DNA of 64,000 bases from Congregibacter variabilis (GTDB lineage: Bacteria > Pseudomonadota > Gammaproteobacteria > Pseudomonadales > Halieaceae), in contig NZ_CP136864.1 in the NCBI RefSeq assembly GCF_045689235.1, forward strand, positions 2,728,001 to 2,792,000. The letters run 5' to 3'. The notes under the pieces were generated by a model. It did not search any database, had not been told where the DNA came from, and was given only the letters and a program-made list of their open reading frames with translations. Position numbers and translations under genes: made by a program. Positions within the stretch are counted from its first letter, which is position 1. Each line of letters begins with the position of its first letter. This document shows, one piece after another, positions 52,460 through 61,148 of the stretch.

Positions 52460-53191
52460 CTAAAAGCTGTCCAGATAGTCTTCAAGAAGTGCGATAAGCG
52501 TTTGTCCATCCTCGATCTGTAGTCGCATCACGGCGTTGATGGAATAGCCAAAGGTCATTTCCTCGTTGATGAGTTCCAAAAATTCCGGACGTTTAAATCG
52601 CGCAAAGGCAATCGGCAGGTCACGCTCATCATTTTGAAGAGTCCCGTCGGGGCTGAAGGGCCGGCCGGCGTTGACGTAATCGGCAAAGGCGCTGCGCATA
52701 TTCCCAACGTAGATCTCCATGAATTCTTTGTAAGCGTAATAGTCGAGAACTTCGGCTTTGACCTTGGCATCTCTGATGTAGCGAAGATTGCCTGTGCTGA
52801 TAAGTTCTCGAAATGTCGGACTTGGCAGCAGTGTCTGGCCGCGGCTCCCAGCCCCTCCCATACCAATTTTCTGCAGAAGCTGCGATGTTTCCGGCGCCGT
52901 TGAATCCCCAAAGTAGTAGTCTTTGCCTGCTTGCAGGCCCGCGACTTTAGCGTCAAAGCGATCAAACCACTGACTGCTTCGCGTTATGTCAAAGCGCATA
53001 TCCTCCAGCAGGCGTTCGATATAACGTTGCTCTTGCTGTCGCTCCTGGCGGTTTTGATTCCAGCTATCGACCTGTATGGCGATCAATATACCAATGACGA
53101 TTAGCGCAATTTCACCCAGAGCGCGGCCCAGATACACGCTGGTTTCGGTGCCGCCGGTAAGTCGGGTACGCAACCTGGAAAAAATTGTCAT
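52460..53191 (-). CDS. DUF6090-like membrane-anchored protein
   Basis: 243 residues. The N-terminus has GRALGEIALIVIGILIAIQVDSWNQNR, a single membrane anchor with the conserved E-I-x-L-V-I-G-I-L-I-A segment of DUF6090, common in Bacteroidetes and found sporadically in marine gammaproteobacteria. The rest is helical and probably periplasmic. No known catalytic residues. Divergent from the TolB-like/TPR gene (143 bases between). Confidence 0.72.
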   Translation of the reverse strand: MTIFSRLRTRLTGGTETSVYLGRALGEIALIVIGILIAIQVDSWNQNRQERQQEQRYIERLLEDMRFDITRSSQWFDRFDAKVAGLQAGKDYYFGDSTAPETSQLLQKIGMGGAGSRGQTLLPSPTFRELISTGNLRYIRDAKVKAEVLDYYAYKEFMEIYVGNMRSAFADYVNAGRPFSPDGTLQNDERDLPIAFARFKRPEFLELINEEMTFGYSINAVMRLQIEDGQTLIALLEDYLDSF

Positions 53192-53334
53192 TGCGAATAG
53201 GAGCCTGCCACTGTTTGTTGATGTTTGTTTATTGGACGTTGAGGATTGCTAAAGGTCGATCAAGCATTTCTTCAAGCGTCAGGATACACTGCAAGGGTCT
53301 AAAATTGGCCAGACCTCCTGGCGAGCGTAACGGT

Positions 53335-55479
53335 ATGAGTTCGATTTTTAATGAACTAAAAAGGCGCAACGTGTTTCGCGTGGCCGCACTGTACGCAGCT
53401 GTGTCCTGGGGCTTGTTGCAGATTACCGATGTGCTCGCTCCAGCCATTGCCCTGCCAGAGTGGGTGACTGGCTTTGTCGCGCTGTTGTTACTCATCGGTT
53501 TTCCCGTGGCGGTGATTTTTGCCTGGGCATTTGAGCTGACGCCCGAGGGGGTCAAGCGCACCGAGTCTGTTGATGAATCCCAAAGCATTGCTACGAACAC
53601 GGGGCGTCGCCTTGATGGCATTCTGATTGCTGCGCTAGTGGTCTTTGGCGGAATTGTGCTCGGCGATCGGTTTTTACCGGACGCGACCACTAGCGATGAT
53701 CAGACCGCCAACTCAGGCTCGCCCGCTGTTGATGCTTTTGCGGGCCAGCCGTCAATCGCAGTCTTGCCGTTTGTGGATATGTCCCCGGATGGTGATCAAG
53801 AGTACTTTGCCGACGGCATTGCAGAAGAGCTGCTGAATGTCTTTGCTCAGGTTAAAGGCCTGAGTGTCGCGGGCCGGACCTCGGCCTTTGCCTTTAAGGG
53901 CAAGAGTACCGATTTACGCGAAATCGCTCAGGTATTGGATGTTGATCACGTCCTTGAGGGCTCTGTGCGCAAAGCCGGTAACCAGATTCGCGTCACCGCG
54001 CAGCTGATTCAAGCAGATAACGGCTATCACCTCTGGTCTGCCACCTACGATGGCGAGCTGACGGATATTTTTGGTGTACAGGACTCCATTGCAAACTCCA
54101 TCCTGCAAGAGCTGACACCACAGCTATTGGGAGAGAATCAAGAGCTAACAAACAAGGTGCGGGTCTCGGCAACAGATCTTGACGCTTACGACTTGTACCT
54201 GATCTCCAAACAACACGCATCTGATGGCACTTTAAAGGGCTTGCAGGCCGCTGCCGGGGCGCTGGACCGGGCCATCGAGATTGACCCGGATTATGTGCCT
54301 GCTTTGGTCTGGCGTGCCTACTACGAGCTGCAAATGTCGGATGGTGAGGGCGCCTGGGGCAATATCCCCTTTGAGGAGGCCTTGCCGCGGGCAAAACGCT
54401 GGATAGACCGGGCGATTGATCTTGATCCAGAATCGCCCGATGCGCTGTTTGGCCTTGCCAGCTATTTTGGCTACACAAATAATGATGAAGCTGCCATTCG
54501 GTATTACCGAGCGGCCATAGACGTTAAGCCGAACTTTCCTGTGGCGCAAAACGACTTGGCATTTTTTCTCGCATTAGAAGGAAAGGTAAAAGAGGGAGTC
54601 GTTTATTTAGAGCAAGCGCTGGCGCACGACCCGGCCTACGTCGATGCCAACCTCAATCTTGTCTCGGCGTATGCCGGGCTGAACGATTTAGCAGCTGTTC
54701 GCGAGCAACTGGATCGTTGGGAGCAGGTTGCGCCTAATAATGCCAATCGGCTGCGAGCTGAGAGTGTTTACGCGTGGAAAAGAAGCGACTTTGTAGAGGC
54801 GATCCGCTTCGCCGAGGCAGCAACGGTACTCGAGCCTGGACAGAATTATTTTTTAAGTCGTTTGAACGATATCTACCTTGATCTGGGAGAGTACACGCGT
54901 GTTCTGGAGTCTCCCATTGAGTCACTGCACCCTTGGGCTCTTTTGCGTCTGGGCAAACACGACGAAGCGCTCGCACTGGCTCGCGAACAGCTCGCCCAGC
55001 GGCCTGAATTTTATCGCCAGCAGCTGCGTTTTATTCGAATTTTGGGCGATGCAGGAGAGTGGGAGGAGCTTGCCCGTTATTTTGACCGTACCTGGGGTGA
55101 TGTGGCGGTCTTTGTTAAAGATATTCCCGGCGTACCGCCGTTTTCGGAGACCGCAACAGCATTGCACGTCACAGAGCATCCTTTGGCTTTGCCAATGTTG
55201 GATGCTTTTGCGGCGAATATGGCACTTGCTCGATCTCAGGGCTTGCAAGCTCCCCGCTTCGATCTTCAGGAAGGGATATTACGATTGCTACAGGGCCGTG
55301 AAGAAGAAGCACTGGCATTGTTTGAATCGGCGTACCAAAAGGGCTGGCGGGAGGCGGGTGAAGAGGACTCAGCAATCTGGGCGCTCATTGATGATCAGGT
55401 ACGGCTGAACAGCTTGTTCGCAGACATGAGAGCCGACATTGAAAGAGGGCGAGAAAGATTGGGCTACGGGCCTTTGTAG
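53335..55479 (+). CDS. Membrane-anchored TolB-like/TPR protein
   Basis: 714 residues from ATG 53335. The N-terminus MSSIFNELKRRNVFRVAALYA and two or three TM segments (about 15-35, 46-70, 98-114) are followed by a FlgO/TolB-like domain (about 140-260; PSIAVLPFVDMSPDGDQEYFADGIAEELL, VDHVLEGSVRKAGNQIRVTAQLI) and multiple TPR units (about 310-640; AIEIDPDYVPALVWRAYYEL). This architecture is common in marine gammaproteobacteria beside adenylate-cyclase or CadC-like regulators, but here no effector domain is fused. Likely an envelope scaffold or sensor; function unproven. Confidence 0.85.
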   Translation: MSSIFNELKRRNVFRVAALYAAVSWGLLQITDVLAPAIALPEWVTGFVALLLLIGFPVAVIFAWAFELTPEGVKRTESVDESQSIATNTGRRLDGILIAALVVFGGIVLGDRFLPDATTSDDQTANSGSPAVDAFAGQPSIAVLPFVDMSPDGDQEYFADGIAEELLNVFAQVKGLSVAGRTSAFAFKGKSTDLREIAQVLDVDHVLEGSVRKAGNQIRVTAQLIQADNGYHLWSATYDGELTDIFGVQDSIANSILQELTPQLLGENQELTNKVRVSATDLDAYDLYLISKQHASDGTLKGLQAAAGALDRAIEIDPDYVPALVWRAYYELQMSDGEGAWGNIPFEEALPRAKRWIDRAIDLDPESPDALFGLASYFGYTNNDEAAIRYYRAAIDVKPNFPVAQNDLAFFLALEGKVKEGVVYLEQALAHDPAYVDANLNLVSAYAGLNDLAAVREQLDRWEQVAPNNANRLRAESVYAWKRSDFVEAIRFAEAATVLEPGQNYFLSRLNDIYLDLGEYTRVLESPIESLHPWALLRLGKHDEALALAREQLAQRPEFYRQQLRFIRILGDAGEWEELARYFDRTWGDVAVFVKDIPGVPPFSETATALHVTEHPLALPMLDAFAANMALARSQGLQAPRFDLQEGILRLLQGREEEALALFESAYQKGWREAGEEDSAIWALIDDQVRLNSLFADMRADIERGRERLGYGPL

Positions 55480-55497
55480 CGCCCACCACCGCGTGTT

Positions 55498-55770
55498 TTA
55501 GGCTTTATAAAGTGTGAATGCACCAATGATGATAAAGCCCACCCCCGCTATGTAGTGCAGCACCTTTTCGTTGATGTATGAAGACAGTAGGCTCCCTGCC
55601 AGCACACCCATGGCCGATGCCAGTATCAGCGCTGCCGACGCAGCGAAGAACACCGTCCACTTACTCACTTCTTTATCCGCTGCAAACAGCATAGTGGCCA
55701 GCTGGGTTTTATCGCCCAGCTCCGCGATAAAAACTGAAGCAAGTACCGTTAAAAAAATTTTCCAGTCCAT
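55498..55770 (-). CDS. GDT1/TMEM165 (UPF0016) family protein, single-domain half
   Basis: 90 residues from ATG 55770 (MDWKIFLTVLASVFIAELGDKTQLATMLF cut into three helices). The motif E-x-G-D-K-T/S that binds cations in the GDT1 family is intact at residues about 17-22. Canonical two-domain members carry this motif twice in about 190-200 residues; this one carries it once, so it would act as a homodimer or with a partner. The family transports Mn2+ or Ca2+. Upstream frame to 55839 is not supported. Confidence 0.85.
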   Translation of the reverse strand: MDWKIFLTVLASVFIAELGDKTQLATMLFAADKEVSKWTVFFAASAALILASAMGVLAGSLLSSYINEKVLHYIAGVGFIIIGAFTLYKA

Positions 55771-55806
55771 AGCGTTTGTCCAGGCAGCTTGTGCACAGGC
55801 AGAGGC

Positions 55807-55833
55807 TTGCCAGCGGTGATGATTCGTTACACT
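55807..55833 (+). promoter_or_regulatory. Possible sigma70 promoter for the SDR gene
   Basis: TTGCCA (55807-55812) and TACACT (55828-55833) are spaced by 15 bases, 38 bases upstream of the SDR start. Short spacing lowers confidence. Confidence 0.28.
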
Positions 55834-55870
55834 GAACATTATCTATTTAAAGCCAACATAAGGAAGATAA

Positions 55871-56635
55871 ATGTCCGACCGAATGATAAATAAAATTGTT
55901 CTTGTTACCGGCGGTGGTGCGGGGATTGGCCAGGCGGCGTGCCACGCCTTTGCACGAGAGGGCGCCAGGCTCGTCGTGTCGGACATCGACCCTGCAAGTG
56001 GCAGCGCAACGGTCGATGCCATACGCAACGATGGTGGGGATGCCCACTTTGTACAGGCAGATGTCTCCAAAGCCGCCGATGTTAAAGCGATGGTTGATCA
56101 GTGCATTGAGACCTACGGACAGCTCGATTGTGCGTTCAACAATGCGGGTATCGAGGGTGATGTAGCCGTGCCTATTACCGAGGCCTTAGAGGAAACCTGG
56201 GATCGGGTGTTAGATGTCAATCTAAAGAGCGTGTTCTTGTGCATGAAGTACCAGCTGATGCATATGCAGCAGCGCGGCACCGGTAGCATCGTTAACACTG
56301 CGTCGATTGCGGGCTTGGTGGGCGGGACTTTTGGCGCCGCCTACTTTGCCAGCAAACATGGTGTTGTAGGTCTGACTAAAGCCGCCGCGATCGAGTACGG
56401 TCGCGCTGGGATTCGCGTCAATGCTGTTTGCCCCGGTGTGATCGAGACCGATATGGCTGATCGCTCCATGGGTGATAACGAAAAGCTGCAGGACGTTGTG
56501 CGCGCTCAGTATCCATTGCGTCGCTTCGGTCGCGCCGAGGAGGTTGCCGAGTCGGTGGTGTGGCTCTGTTCTGATGCCGCGTCCTTTGTGACAGGCCAGT
56601 CATTGGCGGTAGATGGGGGTTTTGTCGCGACTTGA
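55871..56635 (+). CDS. Short-chain dehydrogenase/reductase
   Basis: 254 residues. TGGGAGIG (13-20) binds NAD(P); NNAG, a Ser in NTASIAGLVGG, Y158 and K162 (AAYFASKHG) are the classical tetrad. The C-terminal CPGVIETDM and VTGQSLAVDGGFV confirm the classical SDR group, close to 3-oxoacyl reductase-like or glucose dehydrogenase-like enzymes. Substrate unknown. AAGGAAG before ATG. Confidence 0.92.
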   Translation: MSDRMINKIVLVTGGGAGIGQAACHAFAREGARLVVSDIDPASGSATVDAIRNDGGDAHFVQADVSKAADVKAMVDQCIETYGQLDCAFNNAGIEGDVAVPITEALEETWDRVLDVNLKSVFLCMKYQLMHMQQRGTGSIVNTASIAGLVGGTFGAAYFASKHGVVGLTKAAAIEYGRAGIRVNAVCPGVIETDMADRSMGDNEKLQDVVRAQYPLRRFGRAEEVAESVVWLCSDAASFVTGQSLAVDGGFVAT

Positions 56636-56661
56636 AATTTCGACGGGGCGCGGGCCCTTAG

Positions 56662-57894
56662 CTACTCAAAGATATCCAGCGGTAGCAGTGCTACAGCGCC
56701 GACGTTAGGCGCATCGACCAGTTGACCAATACGAAGATCCACCGCGACCGAGCAAATCACATAGGCCTGATCGATGGTGTAGCCTCGCTGTTCAACCAGA
56801 TAGTCGATCATCGCGACAAGCGCATTGCGGGCTGCCAGCGCAATGTCATCGGGCAGGCTTTCAAGTTGGGGAATCAAAGTGGAGTTTAGATACTCCATGT
56901 CTGGTGGGACTTCTCCCTCAGATTTAATGGGTAGGCCTGTGGTGGCAAAGTAAGTTTCGCTGGGGATTGCCAGGGTTGATGCGGGTCCGGTAAACGAGAC
57001 TCCCGTCGCAGGGGCCTTGTCCAGCACAGCAGTTGTGAGAGTGACCGTAGCATCCATTTCTATTGCTGTGCCGCTGACCTCGCCGTCGCCCTGAGCGAAA
57101 TGGACGTCGCCAATCGCCAGGCCACAGCCATCGACCATGCACGGCAGATACAAAGTGACACCGGGTCGTATGTAGCGAATATCCACGTTTCCGCCGTGTT
57201 CCCGGGGTGGGATAGTCCGCAGGCATTCATCTTTCACACTGCCATCGGGTCCGCAAATTTCCGCAGGCGTCGCGTTGACCGGCGTTGGCAGAAACACGCG
57301 GGCACCGACCTCAGCGATGGCCGCCTCGCGTGCCAGCGATGTTTTGACGAGCTCGGCGTCAGGAAGTGTGGTGATGACGCCCGGAAAGGCGCTGTTAGGA
57401 ATACGAACACCGGGGATCTGCTGTGAGGTCGCGTAATCGGAATTGAGCTTCCAGGTGGCCGCAAAGCCGATAGGGTACTTGTCTGCAAGGAACCCTCCGC
57501 TGCCCACCCAGGTTTTCCCCCAGGGGCCGGGATCTACCGCCATTAGAGTTACTGCGAGGGTATCGCCAGCTTTTGCGCCGCGAATATGTACGGGACCGGT
57601 CAGGGCATGCCCGGTATTGCCTGTTGCGCGACGTGGGTCCTCGTAGGTGCTTGCCGGGTCGAGATCAAAGTCACTGGCGTTACGCGTATGCATGACTATG
57701 GTTTGACCGGGGTCTGCGATTGCCGTCATGGGGATATCGGGGTGAAGTCTATTGATGCACTGCTCATCGACATTGCAGTTACGACCATTGCCACCGACTT
57801 CAAGCACATCTGTCGCCATGCATGGCGTGGTGAGCAGCAGCACCGCGATAGGACTTAGCTTTTTAAGGCAGCGCGTAGAAAAAAGGCTTTGCAT
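56662..57894 (-). CDS. Exported acetamidase/formamidase-family protein
   Basis: 410 residues. A signal peptide (LSPIAVLLLTTPCMA) precedes a body with the FmdA_AmdA pattern: GDTLAVTLMAVDPGP, REHGGNVDIRYIRPGVTLYLPC and VDGCGLAIGDVHFAQGDGEVSGTAIE, where the Asp/His and Glu would be catalytic. The family hydrolyses short amides; most members are cytoplasmic, so export is unusual. A C-terminal AYVICSVAVDLRIGQLVD segment matches. No permease or regulator lies beside it. Converges with the SDR gene, 27 bases apart. Confidence 0.85.
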   Translation of the reverse strand: MQSLFSTRCLKKLSPIAVLLLTTPCMATDVLEVGGNGRNCNVDEQCINRLHPDIPMTAIADPGQTIVMHTRNASDFDLDPASTYEDPRRATGNTGHALTGPVHIRGAKAGDTLAVTLMAVDPGPWGKTWVGSGGFLADKYPIGFAATWKLNSDYATSQQIPGVRIPNSAFPGVITTLPDAELVKTSLAREAAIAEVGARVFLPTPVNATPAEICGPDGSVKDECLRTIPPREHGGNVDIRYIRPGVTLYLPCMVDGCGLAIGDVHFAQGDGEVSGTAIEMDATVTLTTAVLDKAPATGVSFTGPASTLAIPSETYFATTGLPIKSEGEVPPDMEYLNSTLIPQLESLPDDIALAARNALVAMIDYLVEQRGYTIDQAYVICSVAVDLRIGQLVDAPNVGAVALLPLDIFE

Positions 57895-58009
57895 GGGCGG
57901 GGACTCAGGAAAAGATTTTCAGAGTCTCCCATCACCCACAGATACGGGCAAGCCCGAAGTCGCAGGCTTTTAGACGTCGTAGGCTCTTCAAGGTGTTATA
58001 CACAAGAAA

Positions 58010-58085
58010 TGGTGCCCGGAGACAGAATCGAACTGCCGACACGGGGATTTTCAATCCCCTGCTCTACCGACTGAGCTATCCGGGC
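58010..58085 (-). tRNA. tRNA-Phe (GAA)
   Basis: 76 bases including an encoded CCA end. Reading the minus strand, the acceptor GCCCGGA pairs with TCCGGGC, D-arm AGCTCAGTCGGTAGAGC, anticodon stem GGGGA/TCCCC with loop TTGAAAA (anticodon GAA), variable loop GTGTC, and T-arm GGCAGTTCGATTCTGTC. All canonical features of tRNA-Phe are present. Confidence 0.97.
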
Positions 58086-58142
58086 ACAAACCTTTGCATC
58101 AATCTTTGGTCACCTGACGCGACCACTATGCAAGGGCCGCGT

Positions 58143-58171
58143 ATTAAACCTATAGGTCCGCGCGCAGTCAA
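58143..58171 (-). promoter_or_regulatory. sigma70 promoter of tRNA-Phe
   Basis: Minus-strand TTGACT (58171-58166) and TTTAAT (58148-58143) are exactly 17 bases apart, followed by a GC-rich discriminator (ACGCGGCCC), typical of stringently controlled stable-RNA promoters. Transcription would begin about 50 bases upstream of the tRNA. The -35 box overlaps the stop codon of the lipoprotein gene. Confidence 0.65.
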
Positions 58172-58641
58172 GGGCGAGCGTTCAAATCTATGGTGCCTTC
58201 GCGGGTGACGCGGATGGCCCCACCGAGGCCTGATCGGGATAATTTGGCATTGAGTTTGTAAGGCAGGCCGCCATCTGTAGGCTTAGACATGAGATCTCTA
58301 ATCAAAGCGAGCGAGCCAAACATCCCTGCGGCGACCTCAAGTTCGGCCACACTTTCGCTGTACGCACCTACTTTGAGTCCCTCATTACTAACCCCTGACA
58401 ACACTTTTGAGTCCCGAATGAATACCTCGTAGGACATGCCATTGATGTCCAGGGGGATGGAGTTGGGGTTGATAACCCGCAGCTTTACAAGAAATCGCGC
58501 TTCCAAGCCCTGGCTAGGCAGCGGCTCGAGGGCTAAAAGCTCTACTTCTGGTTCATCAAAGTCCAGCATACCAACGCTGGCACAGCCGCTGAAAACGAGA
58601 GTGCAAAACAAAAGTGCGAGTATGAGTCTAGAAACCGTCAT
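58168..58641 (-). CDS. LEA14/WHy-domain lipoprotein
   Basis: 157 residues from ATG 58641; the longer frame to 58803 is not supported. Signal and lipobox MTVSRLILALLFCTLVFSGC give lipidated C20. The mature part has LEA type 2 (WHy) motifs: LEARFLVKLRVINPNSIPLDINGMSYEVFI and NAKLSRSG; these immunoglobulin-like domains are linked with stress protection and envelope function. It lies 82 bases upstream of tRNA-Phe on the same strand. Confidence 0.88.
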   Translation of the reverse strand: MTVSRLILALLFCTLVFSGCASVGMLDFDEPEVELLALEPLPSQGLEARFLVKLRVINPNSIPLDINGMSYEVFIRDSKVLSGVSNEGLKVGAYSESVAELEVAAGMFGSLALIRDLMSKPTDGGLPYKLNAKLSRSGLGGAIRVTREGTIDLNARP

Positions 58642-58781
58642 GAGTTTTCCTATAGTTTTGACATCCGTTACTCTGCGCCCTGTCGTAAAAGAAACAGCGT
58701 TCGTATTTACTGCGACGTATAGTGATAAAACCCGAACACGGCTGGATATCGATCGATCCCATGCCCAAGCAAGGAATAACC

Positions 58782-59648
58782 ATGAGCTTAGCAGGAAAAA
58801 CAATATTTATTACCGGCGCGAGCCGCGGTATCGGTCTGGCGATCGCAAAGCGCGCTGCGGCTGATGGCGCCAACGTGGCTATCGCTGCGAAAACTACCGA
58901 ACCCCACCCCAAGTTGCCGGGTACCATTTACACCGCTGCACAAGAGATTGAGGACGCAGGTGGAAAAGCGCTGCCTTTGGTTTGCGATATTCGCTTTGAG
59001 GAGCAGGTACAGGCGGCGGTAGACAAGACCGTAGAGACTTTTGGCGGTATCGATATTTGCATCAACAATGCCAGCGCCATCAGCCCCACACCGACGTTGG
59101 CTACCGAGATGAAGCGTTACGATCTCATGAACGAGATCAATACAAGGGGCACGTTTTTGACCTCCAAGATCTGTATCCCTCACCTTCAGAAGTCCGAGAA
59201 CGGCCATATTCTGAATCTGGCGCCACCTTTGGATATGGAAGCCAAATGGTTTGCACCGCATGTGGCCTACACCATCGCCAAGATGGGTATGAGCCTGTGC
59301 ACCTTGGGTATGAGCAAGGAGCTAGAACCAGACGGCATTGCTGTGAACTCTCTATGGCCGCTCACCGCCATTGATACTGCCGCTGTGCGCAATGTTCTGG
59401 GCGGAGATTCCATGAGCAAAGGTAGCCGTACCGTTGCGATTATGGCGGACTCTGCCTATGAGATCCTCACGCGTCCCTCTGCCGAGTGCACGGGTAACTT
59501 CTTTATTGATGAGGTTGTTCTGCGCGATGCCGGCGTCACGGACTTTGATCAGTACGCGGTAGTGCCCGGAGAAGAGTTGTTCAGGGACTTCTTCGTCCCT
59601 GACGATGTGATTGACAGCCTGCCCACTAAAACGCTGACTATGTATTAG
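58782..59648 (+). CDS. SDR-family oxidoreductase (HSDL2-like)
   Basis: 288 residues from ATG 58782 (AAGGA seven bases before). TGASRGIG (11-18) and INNASAI, then HVAYTIAKMGMS with Tyr and Lys, mark an SDR. The insertion KTTEPHPKLPGTIYTAAQEIEDAG after the second strand is typical of the HSDL2/SDR-5 group, as is the FFIDEVVLRDAGVTDFDQY C-terminus. These enzymes act on fatty or steroid-like substrates. No SCP2 domain is fused. Starts 141 bases from the LEA gene in the opposite direction. Confidence 0.9.
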   Translation: MSLAGKTIFITGASRGIGLAIAKRAAADGANVAIAAKTTEPHPKLPGTIYTAAQEIEDAGGKALPLVCDIRFEEQVQAAVDKTVETFGGIDICINNASAISPTPTLATEMKRYDLMNEINTRGTFLTSKICIPHLQKSENGHILNLAPPLDMEAKWFAPHVAYTIAKMGMSLCTLGMSKELEPDGIAVNSLWPLTAIDTAAVRNVLGGDSMSKGSRTVAIMADSAYEILTRPSAECTGNFFIDEVVLRDAGVTDFDQYAVVPGEELFRDFFVPDDVIDSLPTKTLTMY

Positions 59649-59668
59649 TAGTCCAGGGATGGACGGCC

Positions 59669-59704
59669 AGGCCTTGGGGCGTTCCTCGCCACAGGGCCTT
59701 TTTT
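59669..59704 (+). terminator. Rho-independent terminator after the SDR gene
   Basis: AGGCC pairs with GGCCT, an internal loop follows, then GGCG pairs with CGCC around the TTCCT loop. A run of six T (59699-59704) ends it. It lies 20 bases after the SDR stop codon and just overlaps the convergent yggX stop. Confidence 0.75.
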
Positions 59705-59975
59705 ACGACTCTGGTGGAACGTAACCCTCTGCCTGGTCGTATTCTTCCCCCGCTAAAAACTTGTCCATCTCTTGCTGCAGATATTTTCGAGCTTCGGGAT
59801 CGATGAGGCTCAGCTGTTTCTCATTAATGAGCATGGTTTGATGCGCCTGCCATTCTCCCCAGGCCTGCTTGGAGACATTCTCGAATATATCTTGCCCCTT
59901 GGGGCCGGGATAAGGCGGCGCATCCAGTCCGGGTAAGTCCTGTTGATGCTTACGGCAAAAAACCTGTCGGCTCAT
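59703..59975 (-). CDS. yggX: Fe(2+)-trafficking/oxidative damage protection protein
   Basis: 90 residues from ATG 59975 (MSRQVFCRKHQQDLPGL); GTG 59981 is possible, with AAGGAG before both. The cysteine-containing VFCRK and PPYPGPKGQDIFENVSKQAWGEW motif is diagnostic of YggX. It protects iron-sulfur clusters from oxidation and may handle labile iron. Adjacent to mutY on the same strand (2-base gap), the usual mutY-yggX pair, relevant because MutY carries a 4Fe-4S cluster. Confidence 0.95.
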   Translation of the reverse strand: MSRQVFCRKHQQDLPGLDAPPYPGPKGQDIFENVSKQAWGEWQAHQTMLINEKQLSLIDPEARKYLQQEMDKFLAGEEYDQAEGYVPPES

Positions 59976-59977
59976 TG

Positions 59978-61051
59978 TCACTTGTCTCCTTTTTTCGAAT
60001 TTGTGAGGACTGCAGCCGCTTCCTGCCAGAGCCGCTTGACCGGGGCTGCTAAGCCCACCTGCGGTGACTCCTTGGCTGGCCAGAAGCGTAACTCATCGCG
60101 CTCACGGATCAGTGTCGGTGCTCGCGACAGTGTAAGCAGCAGTGGACTTATCTCAAGATGATAATGACTAAAGCTGTGGCGAAGGCTCGGTAATTCCGTG
60201 ATCGCGGCAACATCAGCAAAAAGAGTCTCTTCGCAATAACGGCTGGCGCTTTTGGCATCCTGGACTTCAGGAAAGCACCACAGTCCGCCCCAAATACCTG
60301 AGGCAGGTCGGCGTTCCAGCAAAAGCTCTCCCTTCGGTGTATACGCGATGACAAAGTGCGTGCGCCGGGTGGGTATGGATTTCTTGGGTTTTTTACCTGG
60401 GAATTCACCCTGACGTTCCAGTCGCAGCGCGGTACAGCCCTGCGCCTGAGGACAGCGCTGGCAATCTGGCTTGGAGCGGGTGCATAGCGTTGCGCCCAAA
60501 TCCATAATGGCCTGGGTGTAGTCTGAAACGCGTGATTCGGGGGTATGTTGTTCTGCCAGCTGCCAAAGCGTTGCCGCAACCGCTGTCTTGCCCGGCCAGC
60601 CCTCTACGGCATGAAAACGCGCCAACACCCTCTTCACATTGCCGTCGAGTATCGCGGCTCGGCCCCCCAGGGCTGTCGACAAAATCGCGCCGGCGGTAGA
60701 GCGGCCTATGCCAGGTAATGCCTGCAGAGCGTCGATGTCGGCCGGGAACTCCCCGGCGAAATCGCTCACGAGCGTTTTGGCCGCTCTATGCAGGTTCCGC
60801 GCGCGAGCGTAATAGCCCAGTCCACTCCAATGATGAAGAACGGCGTCCGTATCGGCACCGGCCAGCGCATGTATGTCGGGAAAGCTTTCGATGAACCGTT
60901 CGTAGTAGGGAATCACCGTGGCAACCTGAGTCTGTTGCAACATAATCTCTGAAAGCCAGACATGATATGGCGTAGCATCGCGCTGCCAGGGCAGGTTGTG
61001 GCGGCCATGATCGTCATACCAGGCCAGCAGGCGTGTAGCGAAGTCGTCCAT
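59978..61051 (-). CDS. mutY: A/G-specific adenine DNA glycosylase
   Basis: 357 residues from ATG 61051. E35 in EIMLQQTQ, the helix-hairpin-helix LPGIGRSTAGAI (112-123), catalytic D136 in ILDGNVKRVL and the cluster C190-x6-C197-x2-C200-x5-C206 for 4Fe-4S are all visible. A C-terminal NUDIX-like 8-oxoG recognition domain follows. It removes adenine mispaired with 8-oxoguanine. Divergent from hisB. Confidence 0.96.
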   Translation of the reverse strand: MDDFATRLLAWYDDHGRHNLPWQRDATPYHVWLSEIMLQQTQVATVIPYYERFIESFPDIHALAGADTDAVLHHWSGLGYYARARNLHRAAKTLVSDFAGEFPADIDALQALPGIGRSTAGAILSTALGGRAAILDGNVKRVLARFHAVEGWPGKTAVAATLWQLAEQHTPESRVSDYTQAIMDLGATLCTRSKPDCQRCPQAQGCTALRLERQGEFPGKKPKKSIPTRRTHFVIAYTPKGELLLERRPASGIWGGLWCFPEVQDAKSASRYCEETLFADVAAITELPSLRHSFSHYHLEISPLLLTLSRAPTLIRERDELRFWPAKESPQVGLAAPVKRLWQEAAAVLTNSKKGDK

Positions 61052-61092
61052 AATCGGTGGCGAGACTATCCTTGCAGCGGCAGAATTGCCAA

Positions 61093-61120
61093 TGAATTGG
61101 CTGGATTGCTCCCCTATAAT
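61093..61120 (+). promoter_or_regulatory. sigma70 promoter for the his operon
   Basis: A perfect TATAAT (61115-61120) is followed by a GC-rich discriminator. A weak -35 (TGAATT at 61093-61098) fits a 16-base spacer. Transcription would begin near 61127, about 35 bases before the hisB start. Confidence 0.5.
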
Positions 61121-61128
61121 GGCGCGCT

Positions 61129-61148
61129 TTCGCGAATTCCTTCGCGAG
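61129..61148 (+). promoter_or_regulatory. Leader hairpin just upstream of hisB
   Basis: TCGCGAA (61130-61136) pairs with TTCGCGA (61141-61147) around a TTCC loop, with one extra T-G pair outside. It sits two bases before the hisB ribosome site (GGAG 61151-61154) and right after the predicted transcript start. It could modulate translation, protect the transcript end or be an operator. No His-rich leader peptide is visible, unlike the enteric his attenuator. Confidence 0.4.
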
